From Tetrapyrgos nigripes (Eukaryota; Basidiomycota; Agaricomycetes; Agaricales; Campanellaceae), in the NCBI GenBank assembly GCA_013368315.1, contig JAACJM010000089.1, positions 1 through 64,000 on the forward strand: a stretch of 64,000 nt of DNA. The letters run 5' to 3'. Below, in pieces: positions 19,270-31,793 of this stretch (position 1 is the first letter of the stretch; each line of letters starts with the position of its first letter). The notes beneath the pieces were generated by a model that worked only from the letters and a program-made list of their open reading frames with translations, searched no databases and was not told the DNA's origin. The position numbers and the translations under genes are program-made.

Positions 19270-19727
19270 TCATAACCAGCTATTCGGACAGAGGTATCGA
19301 CCGCAGATTTGCAAGATTTTGGAAAAGTACGCGGAAAGAGATTCGTATGAGTTTAAATCGACTGAAGGGAACTCGTTAATGTACAGGTGCTGTAGCTCGA
19401 CGAGGATTTGATAGCTGATAGTTTCTTCGTGCGTACGTCGTTTGAGTAGCCATTGAGCGTAATAGCTCATCAGAACGGTTGCGACGAAGACTACGACAGC
19501 AAGTAATAATTTTCATTGTTCGTACTACACAGAGAATTACTTGGTACTAGCCAATCACTCACAAATGAAGTGGATCGTGTCGTACGTCTCTCAGCTGGAC
19601 TAGATCGTCTGAAAGCTCCATCAGGTCTATATACCACCCTACGCAAAATACCCTTCAACTTTTGAGCGGTAGTCGCGGCGTTGAGATGAGAAAGTCGCGG
19701 AGTTGGAAGGGATTCGGAAAATCGCAC
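19270..19727 (-). CDS. Putative small membrane protein, divergent to NLR 2
   Basis: Copy of 7995-8452 with the same two segments, the same donor problem and one visible residue change (Pro to Ser in the Arg-rich part). It is head to head with NLR 2 at the same spacing. Confidence is limited by the weak splice donor and the lack of a recognised family. Confidence 0.3.
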
Positions 19728-20147
19728 ATGGGGTTATTTGGGAGTCTTGAGTAGGCAAGGTACGGAATTCCCAACGGAAAGGTAGCTTGGGCACGAAAGA
19801 GAAAGTGACACGACCGCGAAAAAGACAAGACGATCCGTGAATGATGTGAAGGCTCCGGAGAGTCTACTTACGCCGTCTCGAGGCTCGGCATTGTGGAAAC
19901 GCATAATGCAATTGCCATGGGATAAGAAAGTATGATCTATTTTCGTTATTGTTTGTAGTTGTAAAGTTTCGTTCTTGCGGAGGGCTACATTAACCAGTCA
20001 CGTGTATCAGATACTTTTCGTTTCTGCGCGCTACACTCTATCACACCGCTTTGACACTTACCTCTTTACATTCCGGTATGTGCCTTTTATTCTTTTTAAG
20101 TTTGCGCGTATATTTATTTACTCGGTTACCCTAGATTACACTTCAGT

Positions 20148-23041
20148 ATGTCTAAAAGAATTGGTAAAGACCCAGGAGGAGATTCGAGGCCTGGAAGACA
20201 AGAGGACACCAATGCCTCCAAAAAAGATAAAAGTAACAAAGAACGCAGTCGCATCTCAGACAAATTTGCCCGAGCCTTTAGCTCTCTTCGATTAGGGAGC
20301 AAAGAGGAAAGTGAAAGCTCTCGAATCCAAGAGAGAGCTCCAGCAAAAGAGCCCAGCAACTCTCCTGAGCAAGGAAATATTTCTACAGAATGGTTTCGTG
20401 AAGCCCACAATTTCTCAATCAATAACTCAGTAATCAACAATCACATGATAGGTAAGCGTTGATATCCTTGGGCTATGAGTAACTCAGGCTGACTTTCATT
20501 GATAGGTGTAGCTCAGCCTCAACCCACTCCTCAGAAGGTATGTGAAAATGGTTTGGTCTTTCAAGAAGCTCATTTTTATCATGTCTACCCATGGAATCAG
20601 GGAATCACACATGAGTAAGGCATTTGTATTCCTCATTTTCAGATTCACTTACATAAATCTTTTGACTTGAAAGTGATATGCATTTTGCGACGCCTTCAGT
20701 GCCCAAGATTTTCACAGGAAGAGATGATCTTGTCAATGAAGGAGTTAAAATACTCTGCAAAGATGGCCAAAACCATTTGGCAATTCTCGGACCTGGAGGA
20801 ATTGGGAAAACGTCACTGGCTCTGGTTATCAGTGATAAACAGGAAGTTCAGGAAAAGTTTCAGGACCGTCACTTTTTGCCATGTGATATCTTGCAAGATC
20901 AGAATGATCTTGTCCAGGGTTTCATCCAGGCACTGGGATTAAAAGTACAAGAAGGGAAGAGCCAACATGAAATTCTTTTCAATCATCTGAGTGCTTTGCA
21001 AGCACCTGCACTCTTTATTCTTGATAACTTTGAGACACCATGGAACTACAAGGATGCAAGAACTGATGTTTCAAATTTTATCAAAAAGCTTGTGAGATTC
21101 AATCATGTAACTCTCATTGTCACTATGAGAGGCATAAAAGGTCCAGGACATCCTGATATCCGCTGGAATAGACTTGGAGCAGAAGCTGGCATACCAACTC
21201 TACCAATTGAGGCAGCTAGGGAAGCATTTTATCTAATTTCAGGGAAAAGCAGAGCTGGCATTCCTCAGGAAAGGCTAGATTATCTTTTGAATGAATTGGA
21301 CTGTGTGCCCTTGGCAATCAGACTGGTAGCGCAGCTTGCAGAGAGAATTGATCTGGAAAATTTGATCAGGATCTGGGATAAGTCCAAGACGGAGATTCTT
21401 TCGGAGCCTGATACGGAACCTGGGAAGTTGACAAGTGTAGAATACTCTATAGAACTGTCTGTGAAGCTGCTTCAGACTGATACAAAGGACCTCTTAGCAG
21501 CATTGGCATACTTGCCAAACGGAATCCCAAATTGGAATACAATCACTAGTCAAATGTTTTCAAAGGTTCAAAAGCCAGAAATAAAGATATATGAATTGCT
21601 AGCTTGTTCATTGGTCTTGGAGACCAATCAGTCTCTCATGATGCTGGCACCAGTCAGAGAGTACATTTCAGCAAGATATAGTATCTCGGACTTCTTCCGT
21701 AACCAGATTGAGATATTTTATGTTGGAATCACAGAAATGATATCAAGCAATTCAAACCCAGGGGAAGTTTTGGACTTGCATAGTTTGAATCTTTTTAAGA
21801 TATTTTCACAATATGAAGGTCGAGGGGGACATAAAAATTTGAATCGTTTTAAGATATTTTCACAATATGAAAGTCGAGGGGGACATAAAAAGGCTGCTCA
21901 CTGTCTTAAAACTCTGGGAGTTAAATATTACTATGTTGACCAGTACAGTAATGCTGCAAAGTTTCTGACAGAAGCTAGAGTCAAGTTTCAAAACATTAAC
22001 AATGAATATGAAGCAGCCAATTGTCTGCAGCAGATGGGTGACATTCACAGAATGCAAAGTCGATATAACGAGGCAATAGCAATACTGGCAGAAGCCAAAT
22101 CTCGCTTCGAACAGATACGCAGCGAGAAGGGGATTGCAGGTTGTTTATGGAGTCTGGGTAACATCTACCGGATGCAATCCAAATATAATGAGGCGACAGC
22201 AGCACTGTCCGAAGCAAGAGTTCTGTACCAGAGCATAGGGAATCAGATTGGTACTGCAGACTGCTTGAAGACCCAGGGGGACATTTATTATATGCAAAGC
22301 AAATATAGTGAGTCGACGGAAACACTTTTAGAAGCCAGAGTTCTGTACCAGAGCGTAGGAAGTCAGCTTGGTACTGCAGAGTGCTTGCAGAGCCAGGGGA
22401 GCATTTACAGGATACAAGGCAAATATAGCGAGGCAAGAGAAACATTGTCAGAAGCCAAAGTTCTGTACCAGAGCATAGGAGACCAACGGGGTACTGCAGA
22501 CTGTCTGTGGGGCCTCGGGGAGGTTTACAGGGAGCAATCCAAATATAATGAGGCAAGAGAAACATTGTCTGAAGCCAGGGTTGTGTACCAGAGCATAGGA
22601 CATCAGAGAGGTACTGCAGATTGTTTGACAACACTGGGCCGGACACTGGAAGATCAGAATCAATTAGATGAGGCTCTTTCATTAATCCATGAAGCATATG
22701 CAATTTTTTCCGCTATAAATGATGTTCATGAGATGGGTTACTGTTTGGACCAATCAGGAGTTATATACAGAAAAATGGGTCAATATGAGCTGGCAAAGCA
22801 AGCCTTCACGGATGCATTGGGATCTTACGCTCAGCTTCAGTCTACACATCATCTTTATATGGGATGGTGTCTTTATGAATTTGGCTTGCTTTTCAAAGAC
22901 ATGGGCGAGTATACTGAGGCTACAAAGAAGTTTCAGGAAGCTAGGGATCTTTTTGCGTCTCATGGAGAGATGCAAGAATTGGTACAGATGTGCGAAGAAG
23001 CTCTGGAAGAAATGGAGAGTCTCGCCGAAGTTGCTCAGTGA
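20148..23041 (+). CDS. NLR-like receptor 2: NB-ARC with TPR repeats
   Basis: Exons 20148-20451, 20506-20537, 20601-20614 (14 nt) and 20674-23041 give 905 residues, with every border exactly 11,275 bp from NLR 1. The Asn-rich motif, P-loop GPGGIGKTS, Walker B and GLPL-like motifs are unchanged. Up to the linker the large exon differs from NLR 1 at only about four residues (for example KGG to KDG, KAQER to KVQEG). The TPR half carries about sixty replacements, mostly at repeated positions of the 40-residue unit such as TA-[N/D/E/Y]-CL-x-x and the residues before Q-[S/G]-KY. The 5' UTR intron (20076-20134) is kept, and AATAAA is at 23208-23213. This suggests a paralogue of the same receptor with a re-tuned recognition surface. 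Confidence 0.88.
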
Positions 23042-23430
23042 ATGCACAAACCAGAATTCTCTGTGATAGCATGTAGTATTGCCCTCCGAGTCATATATAG
23101 CTGATCCAGTCATTCTATACTTACTCTTTTGAAGTTTCATGGTTAGTAAAATGGTGAAATCTCTACAACGTAGCACTTTACTTTGTTAAGTACGTCCACT
23201 TGTGATCAATAAAATGTCATTTATAACGGTATTACCATCTGCATGTGTACATGCTATAGTAAGTCTCAAATGAGCCCTTCTCACACGTTACAAATTGCTG
23301 CACTAAGACTCGCTTTCTAGAGGTTTCCTGCGCAGAAGTCTGCTTAAGCATGTAACGAAACGTACTCGGAGTTAGCACGCCTCAAGCGGACTTTTTGCAA
23401 CTTCACTGCGTTTCCAGGATCTGGCTTGGG
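23042..23430. other. 3' flank of NLR 2
   Basis: Matches the unit 1 flank and the sequence before the intact tRNA-Leu, but has a small deletion around 23245-23260 compared with unit 1. Confidence 0.6.
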
Positions 23431-23490
23431 ACGTGAGACTGGGTGGTCTAAGGTGCATTCAGGCGTGCTTTTGACTGCCACTCTCATCAG
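23431..23490 (+). pseudogene. Broken tRNA-Leu, unit 2
   Basis: Same degenerate structure as unit 1: acceptor and D-arm letters and the final CCACTCTCATCA remain, while the anticodon arm is gone. Confidence 0.6.
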
Positions 23491-23494
23491 TGAC

Positions 23495-24721
23495 GAACTT
23501 GCACAGCCACCAATCCATCCCTACCCACCACGTCTACGATTACATACACGCCGTTACTACCTCTTCCTCCCAATCCTTGCGACAACGCCAACGCTAATAG
23601 AATCCCTTTCCGCATTACTTATCTCCTCCGCGTCGCCTTCTCCTTCTGCATCTTCTCATCCAGACGCATCTCCTACGCATTCGTCTATGGACACGGACAT
23701 GGCCACGGCATTGGCAGTAGCAGGCGTGGTGATCTCAGACTCCCAGGCTACGATTACCTTCGAGGATTAGAGAGACAAAGGCGAGAGTATTGATGGGGAA
23801 GATTATGGGACAGAGACCGAGACTGAGGGCGAGGGGAAAGGAAGAAGGCCCCGTCACCAGTGTATTGACATCCACGTCGACTTCGACGTCTCCCTCCACA
23901 TCTCTACCCATCCGCCTCCTCAGAAAAAGCCCTCCAAACCGTCTTTCAAGAAGACAAAATTGTACTACAAGACGTTGGGTTCCGAGGACGCGTACAGTCC
24001 GAATATCCATCACACGTGCTTCCTCATCAACGACTTCTCCCTCAATAACTTCCTCCCAAAGAGTGCTCTTCAGCACAAAGAAGGTACGCCTTGCCTCCTT
24101 CTCATCATTTTTTCGTGTTATGCTGATGTGTCTCTCTTCTCTTTTCTCTGGTACGCTTCATATAATGTTGCATCTCTTCCTCTGCCCCACTCCCTTGTCC
24201 CCTGTCCCCTTTCTCTCTCACTTTTCATACCTGCCCCCTCCGCTCCCGCCCCTTTCTCACCTCTGTGTAGACCCTCCACCTCACCCCAACAATCCTAACG
24301 ACCTATGCAAACTACAGAGGAGATGGTGAAACCTATAGAGATGGACATGGCGTTGGCCAAGAAGGTGGGTGTTTATCTTCTTGTATTCTTTTTTCATCGA
24401 CGAGTGATTTTGAGTGTTTATGGCTGGTTGAGGAGTGGAGGAGGTTGGAAGTGGCAAGCTGGGCTCGGGTCGTTGTCCAGTTGGGAGTAGGCGGCCGGGC
24501 TGTGTTGGATTTGTGGGTATTGCATTGTTGGAAAACTGGGGCTACAGGTTGGGGGCTTGGGGTTGGAAATGTCTTTCGGTATCTTGCTGGTGTTCTGGGG
24601 GGTGACCGGCTGACCGGTCACAGTTGTCGTTGAGGTCGGGGGTCCGGCTTGGGAGTGGGATATTGCTGTCTTGTCTGAGTCATGCTGGCATTGTCAGTGT
24701 CGGCGGGACCCTTTGGCATTG

Positions 24722-24758
<37 letters not shown>

Positions 24759-27310
24759 CGTTCCTTTGTCTCGCCTTCTTTCTTCCTTTCTTCGCTTGTC
24801 CTTTCCTCCTCTCATGTAAATCCAAATACTGACCCTCGTACCCTTATCTCCCTCCACCCTTCTTCTCGACCTCTCCCCTATCACTCCCCACATCCTCATT
24901 ATCTCCTTCCCCTTCCCGGCCTCAAACAGATTGCCCTCAGAAACGCAAAACCTCAAATTTGCAAACAACTCCGCCGAGAAATCCGCATTTTCATACATGT
25001 ATTGAAAACACTCTAAAACCAAAGTTAATGGCGCAGTCTTACAGAGCATATCTACAAGAACCGAAAATATGTACGTGGGATTGAAGTGGGTCTCATCTCG
25101 CACGGTTTCCAGGCTTTTGCTTTCTTCCGCCATTTGCGCCGTTCCGCTTCCTTCTCGCATTTCTCCCTCCCCTCTTGCTCCTTTGACGTCGCCGTTGATG
25201 CGTTGTGTTTTCGTGTTTTCATTTCACGATTTAAATGCTGACTGGCTTATTTACAACCAGGCTCCTTCGACTCTATATGAATCACCCACCTCCCCGCTCC
25301 GAGGGCATATCCCGATTAACATAGTGAGGAAGGTTGCGCAGAGTACCTTGGAGGGTTTAAATGTTTTGTATAAGGAGGGGATTATACATCAGAGTGAGTG
25401 TCTTTGGCTTTACCTGCTACGTTACGTCTACGTCTATGTCTATGGTTCTCAATTTCTCGTTTCTGTTTTTCTTGGCTTTTCCCCCCGCTCTCGCGTTGCC
25501 GTTGACGTTGACGTCGTCGCTAACTACTGTTCTTTCTTTTTCTTCTCTCTTTGCGCGCTGCTTTGCCTGCCGTGTCCCCCTCCAACATCCTCTCCTTCTC
25601 CGAAGACACTGCACCATGCAACCCTGGTGTCAGCAGAGAAGCTAGTGAACAGTTTCGCGAATATGTTTGGGGGGAAGAGTGTTTGTATCAATGCGAGTTT
25701 TTGATTTCCTTCCTCTTAGAGTTTCGGGAGTTTCGGGGGGCGTGGTTTGGGGTTTGAGTGGTGTACTTTTCTTTCTTTCTTTCTTCTTTTCTTTTTGGAA
25801 AGGGGGGGTGGAGGGGGGGGGGGGGGTTGGGCATCAGGCGTCAAAGTAGCGAAGGAGGGTAAAAGAAGGGTGAAGGGGAGGTTGGGTTCACGAGCTGAAG
25901 ATGCGAGTATTAGTGTTGGGTTTTGGAGCTTGGTTACCAAATGCTCAGCATAGCTTCAGGTCTGGTTCCAGTGTCGACTATGGTGATGATACTGCCGGCG
26001 CTGATGTCGGCAGTGATATTGTCGATGTTAATGCTTCTGCTGGTTTTTGTCAGCCACGGACGGTCCCGATGCTTTCTTTACGTCTATGTCTATTTCTATT
26101 CGATCCTCCCATACGCCTATTCCTGGAATGGGGATGGCAATGGTCTTTGGTGTTGGCTTCGATGTTGGCGATGCGTCAAGACGCGAACGAATAGGGGTAA
26201 AAGATGTCGGATGGTACATAGCTCATAGTAAAATAGTCTCTACTTCATACTTGCACTCCAAGAATAACGTCAGCAATGGAAGCTGGATCATTGCGTCCTA
26301 CAGAGCATACCTGCAAGAACCGAATATACGTATGTGTATGGAGTGGATTGAGGTGGGTCTCATCTTGCATGACTTTTAAGGGTTTTGGTTTCTTCTGCCT
26401 TTTCCACAGTTTGGCATCCTTCTACCATTTCTCCCTCCCGTCTCGCACCTTAACTGCGGCTAATTTTCTTTCATTCTTTCATTCTTACTTTCACATTTCC
26501 TGTTGTCGGCGTCTTTTCCCCCCCTCTCTCGTTGCCGTTGACATCGTCACTAACTACTGTTCTTTTTTTTCCTCTTTGCGCATTGCTCTGCCCTCCGTCC
26601 CCTTAACTGTCCCCCCCTTCCCCCCCCTTGCTCTCCCTTTCCCTCCCCCCCTTACATTTCACAAGAGAATAAACCAAGAAAAAGACATTGAAACCTCCAA
26701 CTCGTCGTTTTCCATTATAGGCACATCAAACTATGTGACTTTGGCGTCAGTGGAGAGTTGGTATTCATTTATATGAATACGTTTGCGGGACGAGTGTTTA
26801 TACCAGTGTGAGTTTCGCTGCTGTTGGTGACCATAGAGTGCTGGACGGTCGTATACGGTGTTGCAACTTCTGCTTCTGCCTCTACTCTTGCTGTTCATTT
26901 GTCGGTTTTATAGTTCTCGGTTCTTTTTTCTTTCTTTTCTTTCTTTTCTTTTTGTTTACTTCATTTTCCCCCTTGTTCCTTATTCTCCTTCTTACTTATG
27001 TTTTGTTTATTTTTTCTCGTTCTCTCCTTATTCCATGGTTGTATGTGTGAAGCTAGTGGGTTATACCGTTCAGCGTTGGATGATGGGTAATTGGATATTG
27101 CGTATCAGTGCTCGGAGTACAGGAATGGGCTTGTATTCGCGTTGGTCTTGGCGATGACGGAAATAGGTACAGAAATGGAAATAGTGCTGACGCTGGTGTT
27201 GCTACTAGGCACAGTAAACCCTGGGGATAAGAATAGAGTCTGGAGTATGCGTCCCGCTTTCCCTGGCGTCTTTTTCGTTCCGCTTCTCTTTCTGTATTTG
27301 TTTTACTTGT
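23495..27310 (+). pseudogene. Broken MAP kinase kinase copy, unit 2
   Basis: Co-linear with the unit 1 copy but longer. Exon-1-like DNA is at about 23495-24085 (it retains the 3' part of exon 1 that unit 1 has lost), exon-2-like at 24270-24365, exon-3-like at 24920-25085, exon-4-like at 25255-25395 and exon-5-like at 25580-25690. A second partial set has exon-3-like DNA at 26250-26355 and exon-5-like at 26690-26815. DNA matching the large intron 5 of the intact gene continues to about 27310. Exon 6 is missing. Stops and indels break all frames. Confidence 0.75.
24721..24757 (+). repeat. GTTTTC microsatellite, unit 2
   Basis: Six or so uninterrupted copies of the hexamer, against about four in unit 1. 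Confidence 0.7.
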
Positions 27311-27319
27311 CTCTGCCTT

Positions 27320-28098
27320 TGAGCCGAAGCTTGCGTGGACTTGAGTTCTGCAAAAGCCTTTGCAACCGGGTTGATGTGTTGTCTCAGCATCCTTGACTCA
27401 CTGCAAATTAATTTGCATGCCACGTCTTTTCACGTATCAGAATCTGCGTCTCTTTCTTCCTATGTATATCAGTTCGTTTGACTTCCTTCAGCAGTATTAT
27501 ATTGGGAGGCAAGAAACACGGAATCACGAAACATACCTAATGTCCACTAAGTTCAACGAGGCTAATATCTGATACCTGTTTATAGAGGGCCTCGAAAAGT
27601 CCAGGCCAAGTTCTCCATCTAGCATCTTTGGTGAATAGGTGACAGCAAGTTTATGGTAATACACGGAGGTCACGACTCGTAGCAGTAAAAGCTGACCGCG
27701 TGGAATTCGTGCAGATCGATAAGTTGGGCTTGGAGAGTTTGAATATTCAGGACATAGTAGATGAGCGGAGCTGTCTCAAGCATATTGTTATACTGGAATG
27801 TGGTCCGTGAATGTGGTCTGTGACTTCTTCCTCGTATACGGTAGAAATGTTCCTTGGATGCTGGGCGTGGTCTCGCTGTGAATACAAATTCTATGTCTTT
27901 CTATGAACCATCCTGAGTCACGGTTCCTCGTTGAGTTCCCTGAGCAAGTGAAGCTCAGCCTAGGGACACGCCTCTAAATATGTGTGATGACGAGTGCTCT
28001 ATTTTCGGGTTCAGGCAGGGTTCAAGCCACTTCAAGCCTCTAGGAGAATTTTCCTTGGTCTTCCTGGGTTACGAGGCTGAAGAATGAGGCTGAGTTGT
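27320..28098. other. Intergenic, nothing recognised
   Basis: No coding frame, tRNA or repeat partner is visible. The right end of unit 2 homology lies near 27310. Confidence 0.4.
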
Positions 28099-28881
28099 TT
28101 ACACTGCATTTCTGCAGGTGACTATGTCAATTACGTCCCGATTTCTCCTGTCCGTTTCTTTCCGCATATCAGACACTCCAATCAGGGTTTCCTCGTCGTC
28201 ATGCTTTGGCTCATGAGGGTCCAGGACTATGTCAACAATCTCTCCATGCGCACCATTGGTAATGTCCAGATCTGTCTTGATATTCTTCGTCATCAACACC
28301 TTTGCTCCAATGGCAAGTTCCAACTAGTCCAGCAGATTCTTGCGGGACTTCTGCTTTCCAAGGTGGATGGCAAGTGTGTACCGCTCTACCATAGTGAGTG
28401 GCTTGTTTTGTATGGTGTTTGAAGCTTTGCAGATGAGTAACTGACATCCTTTTTCTTTGCAGTGCTTACAAATCACGTCTTCATTCCACTGCTCCCAGAT
28501 GGCGTGTCGAGGTGTCACTAGCGACACATCATTCCATGGGCTTGTTGTAAAGTCAGGTTGGGAGCATGACGGATGTCCCAAAACCATGGTGCATAGCATC
28601 TCGATATGCTGCTGTTGTACTTTCTCATTACGAAGATGAACAAGAAAATCTCTCCACTCTGGGTCTTCTACACGCAGCTGCTCCTTCAGAATTACAACTA
28701 TATCGAACTCCTCGTAAATTGATTGCCCAACTTGTTCATCAACCGTGTCCTTTGTGAGATTGATAGGGTGGAAAAGAGCTTCATGTGACGTGGTTGCTAC
28801 TAGTGGAAACTGGTGCAGGTCTCCACACAATAATACCGCCAAAAGACTTTTCCAATGGAGGCTCCCCTGCTTGCTGCCCAC
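28099..28881 (-). pseudogene. Pif1/Helitron-type helicase, C-terminal remnant
   Basis: The minus frame from 28881 carries LLCGDLHQFPLV, the GD-x-x-QFPPV-like motif of Pif1-family helicases, then WRDFLVHLR. After a single in-frame TAG at 28324-28326 comes LELAIGAKVLMTKNI, then LDITNGAHGEIVDI, the late motif (G-x-x-VMLxxN...NGxxG) found in Pif1 and Helitron Rep-helicases. The N-terminal half with Walker A is missing: the left part abuts the 678-bp repeat at 28879. This is a fragment of a Helitron-like or Pif1-like gene. No Rep/HUH motif is visible. Confidence 0.65.
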
Positions 28882-29556
28882 CTTCCCATATCTGGTACCG
28901 CTCGTAACCAGAAAGACGAATTATTAGCATCCACTCTTCCCAAATGTACTTGTGATCAGCTTATTGCCTACAGCTGTCCCCCCAATCCTAACAGTCCCAA
29001 CTATGAAAATGAGTGTCGGGACATGGAGAAATGTGTTGTGCGGTCAAAACAGCTGCATGAATGTGAAGTTCGTCAGTGTTTGGTGGTGGATATGAGGACT
29101 GGGACCATGCGCTGCAAACGTAAAGCGCCATTTCCATTGGCTGAGGGCAAATATATTGAAGAAAATGGAAAGTGGGGACCAAAACAAACCTACAAGTACA
29201 GTGGCCAACAAAATTGTCCACATGTTTGACACTTTTGGAAAGATTGCTGATTTAAGAGCTATTGAGCAGAAATCTCAAAACATGGCTGGTGGTAGCAAGA
29301 AAGCCTTTGATTAGAGCTACAATAATCTGTCTGTTTTGTCTTATTTGGCCACATATCTGTGGAGTTATGATTGATTTAAAATTGTATGTCATTTGGACAA
29401 TTTTTTGAGTTGCCACTACAAAATCATTATTGCAATAACCTGATGTGTTATACATGATGTCATGGGTGGAGCTGTACAGTAATGTGATGTATACACCACA
29501 ATGGTGTCATAGCTGCCAGCTGGAGCATACATAGCAACATACAGATGCTCTACAGC
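28879..29556 (+). repeat. 678-bp direct repeat, copy 1
   Basis: About 97% identical by eye to 31425-32102, and both are 678 bp. It begins CACCTTCCCATATCTGG and ends GATGCTCTACAGC. It carries the 3' part of a Cys-rich coding frame (see the copy at 31335-31793) without that frame's start. Its left edge joins the helicase remnant and its right edge joins an inverted fragment of the downstream gene. Confidence 0.75.
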
Positions 29557-29557
29557 T

Positions 29558-30476
29558 TCTATGAAAATCATGGGGTCCCTCATATCAGCCCAGAAAGACA
29601 ATCTCTACTCTCTCCTCCAAATTGCCCCTCCCTCTATCAAAATTTCAGCTCAGACTGAAGTATGAAAGCAGAGTGTTGCTTTTATAGGTAGAGAGACATG
29701 TTCTGATAAAGGAAACCATTGGATATAGCACTTTAGAAAGTTAATACCCAGCTGACAAATGGCCACCTCTGGATCAACTCCCATATTATTAATGCTTTCC
29801 AGGATTTTGTTACTTAAGATGGTCATATAGTGTTTGCAATCTATTTTCCCCTTCATCTGGACCATTTTTACTGCTTACTGTTGCCCCATACCCTACCCCA
29901 TCATGTCATTTTCTCTCTCAAATGTCATCATTTCTGTCACATCTTGCTGTACCATGAATTTATCTCTCTTTTCTCACACATGCTGGGGCATATTTGCCCC
30001 AAAATAATTGGTTTTGGTCTTATCTGAGAAAATAACCCACTTCTAGCCTTCTACAGCCCGGTCTTTTTACATCTGTGCAAACTTCAAGTGAGCCTTGCTG
30101 CAAGTCACTGTAAGTTTGCACTTGTTCTGTGTTTTGGAGATCGCCACAAGACGTTTTCAGGAAGGTTTTGGCTGTTATAGGTTGGGCCAGGTTGTCCAAG
30201 AAGAGCCTTGATGTTTCAGGCCACTTATGTAGCAATCTGGCTTTACCAGAATGGATTTTTTTCCAATCTAACCTCTTCACAAGTAGTAGAGAGCCTCCTA
30301 GGACACCCTGCTGTATTGTTCTCATTGTCTGTATTTGTCTTTTAAGCCACAAAAGCAACTCTTGGCTTCCATACTCCAGTCTGAGCTGCAATTTTGCAGA
30401 TGGAGAGGCAGTTAAGAGGAGAGAGTAGAGATTGTCTTTCTGGGCTGATATGAGGGACCCCATGATTTTCATAGAG
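29558..30476. repeat. Inverted repeat pair, ~110-bp arms
   Basis: The plus-strand stretch 29559-29670 (ATGAAAATCATGGGGTCCCT onward) is repeated in reverse at 30367-30475. The right arm belongs to the 3' part of the minus-strand gene below, so the left arm is an inverted fragment of it. The ~700 bp between the arms has no recognised gene. Confidence 0.65.
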
Positions 30477-31171
30477 GGTGTTTGAACCGAAATGCATTTC
30501 CAACAAGCAAGAACCCACTGTTCTCCACATTAGGAGTACTGACCAGTGCCTGCAGTGCTTTCACATTTGCTTTCACCTGTGGAAAGTCTTCGGTGAATAT
30601 TGCTGCTTCAGGAGTTACTTCACTGTTGGGCGCCTCACCTACAGCCATCAGTTCGATGCTTGTGAATTTCTTGTTTCCATTGTAGGGCGATGCCCCAGCC
30701 CAGCCACCATTGGCATTGAAGCTGAACCCGTCTGGACGCAGGAGACAAACCAAGGAAAAGATAGCTGGCATAGGTGCTAAGCAGGATACCGGTTGTTAGC
30801 AATTGCATGTATATCATGTTGGTGAAATAAACTGTACCTTCTTTACTCGCAACACCTTTAATCGCCTCGGTAGAGGTCCCTGAAGTGGGTTTGCTCATAG
30901 TACCTGCATATGTAGTTCACGAGAATAAGCAATAAGTGATCTGAAGCACAAAAACATGCTTACCTTGAGCCTTCTTCATGACGACAAGATTCTCTCGTCC
31001 ATTCCGGTGCCACTCAACAGCTGGCTGATCCTGCAGAGGTGTACCCAAATAAATAACCTCTTTGTCTGTGATCCGTTCCTCCCTAAATGACACTAGTTTG
31101 GCAGTCCTGGATGTTAGAGCCTCTGCAGGGGTGGCAGAAGGTTGTTGAGAAGGAGTGGAGATGTCAGCCAT
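30020..31171 (-). CDS. Unknown spliced gene between repeat copies
   Basis: Minus strand from ATG at 31169-31171 (MADISTPSQQPSATPAEAL). Exon 1 ends after ENLVVMKKAQ at a GTAAGC donor near 30963. A small exon encodes TMSKPTSGTSTEAIKG, and a following exon begins at about 30732 with DGFSFNANGGWAGASPYNG and runs to a stop at 30469 (...FRFKHPL). A second open frame of 150 residues starts by overlapping that stop (the A of CTA and TGA form ATGA) and continues to 30020. It could be a separate product, a frameshifted continuation, or an undetected exon. No family is recognised. The position between two direct-repeat copies suggests cargo or an accessory gene of a mobile element. Confidence 0.4.
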
Positions 31172-31334
31172 TGGTAGAAGAGAAAGAAGAGGGAAAGATA
31201 ACCAACAGGAGCAAAAACCTTGGCATTTATAGGCTAGCATCTGTGCACAGACCAGTAGCAATCAGCCAGGGTGGCCACCAGGGCAGGGTAGCTCAAGGGT
31301 TGGGATGGAACAGAGTATTGTGGTTGTATTATTC

Positions 31335-31793
31335 TGCAAGTGCACCATGAGCAACAACAGTCACGAAGAGCTTATATCCCAACTCACCGTGAAAGAGCTT
31401 ATTTCCGTCATTCATGGTCGCTTTCACCTTCCCATATCTGGTACCGCTCGTAACCAGAAAGACGAATTATTAGCATCCACTCTTCCCAAGTGTACTCATA
31501 ATCAGCTTATTGCCTACAGCTGTCCCCCCAATCCTAACAGTCCCAACTATGAAAATGAGTGTTGGGACATGGAGAAATGTGTTGTGTGGTCAAAACAGCT
31601 GCATAAATGTGAAGTTCATCAGTGTTTGGTGGTGGATATGAGGACTGGGACCATGCGCTGCAAACGTAAAGCGCCATTTCCATTGGCTGAGGGCAAATAT
31701 ATTGAAGAAAATGGAAAGTGGGGACCAAAACAAACCTACAAGTACAGTGGCCAAAAAAATTGTCCACATGTTTGGCACTTTTGGAAAGATTGC
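31335..31793 (+). CDS. SAP-like, Cys-rich protein of a mobile element
   Basis: One open frame, most likely starting at the ATG before SNNSHEELISQ (about 31347). The N-terminus LISQLTVKELISVIHGRF, then LPISGTARNQKDELLA, has the shape of a SAP helix-turn-helix (LTVxEL...LPxSGxKxxLI), a DNA-binding motif. Then come spaced cysteines (PKCTHNQ, YSCPPNP, NECWDM, EKCVV, HKCEVHQC) that may form a zinc-binding module, and a basic MRCKRKAPFPL. It lies in the second copy of the 678-bp repeat, and the first copy lacks the start and SAP part. Linked to the nearby helicase remnant it may be part of a Helitron-like element, which is inference. Confidence 0.4.
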
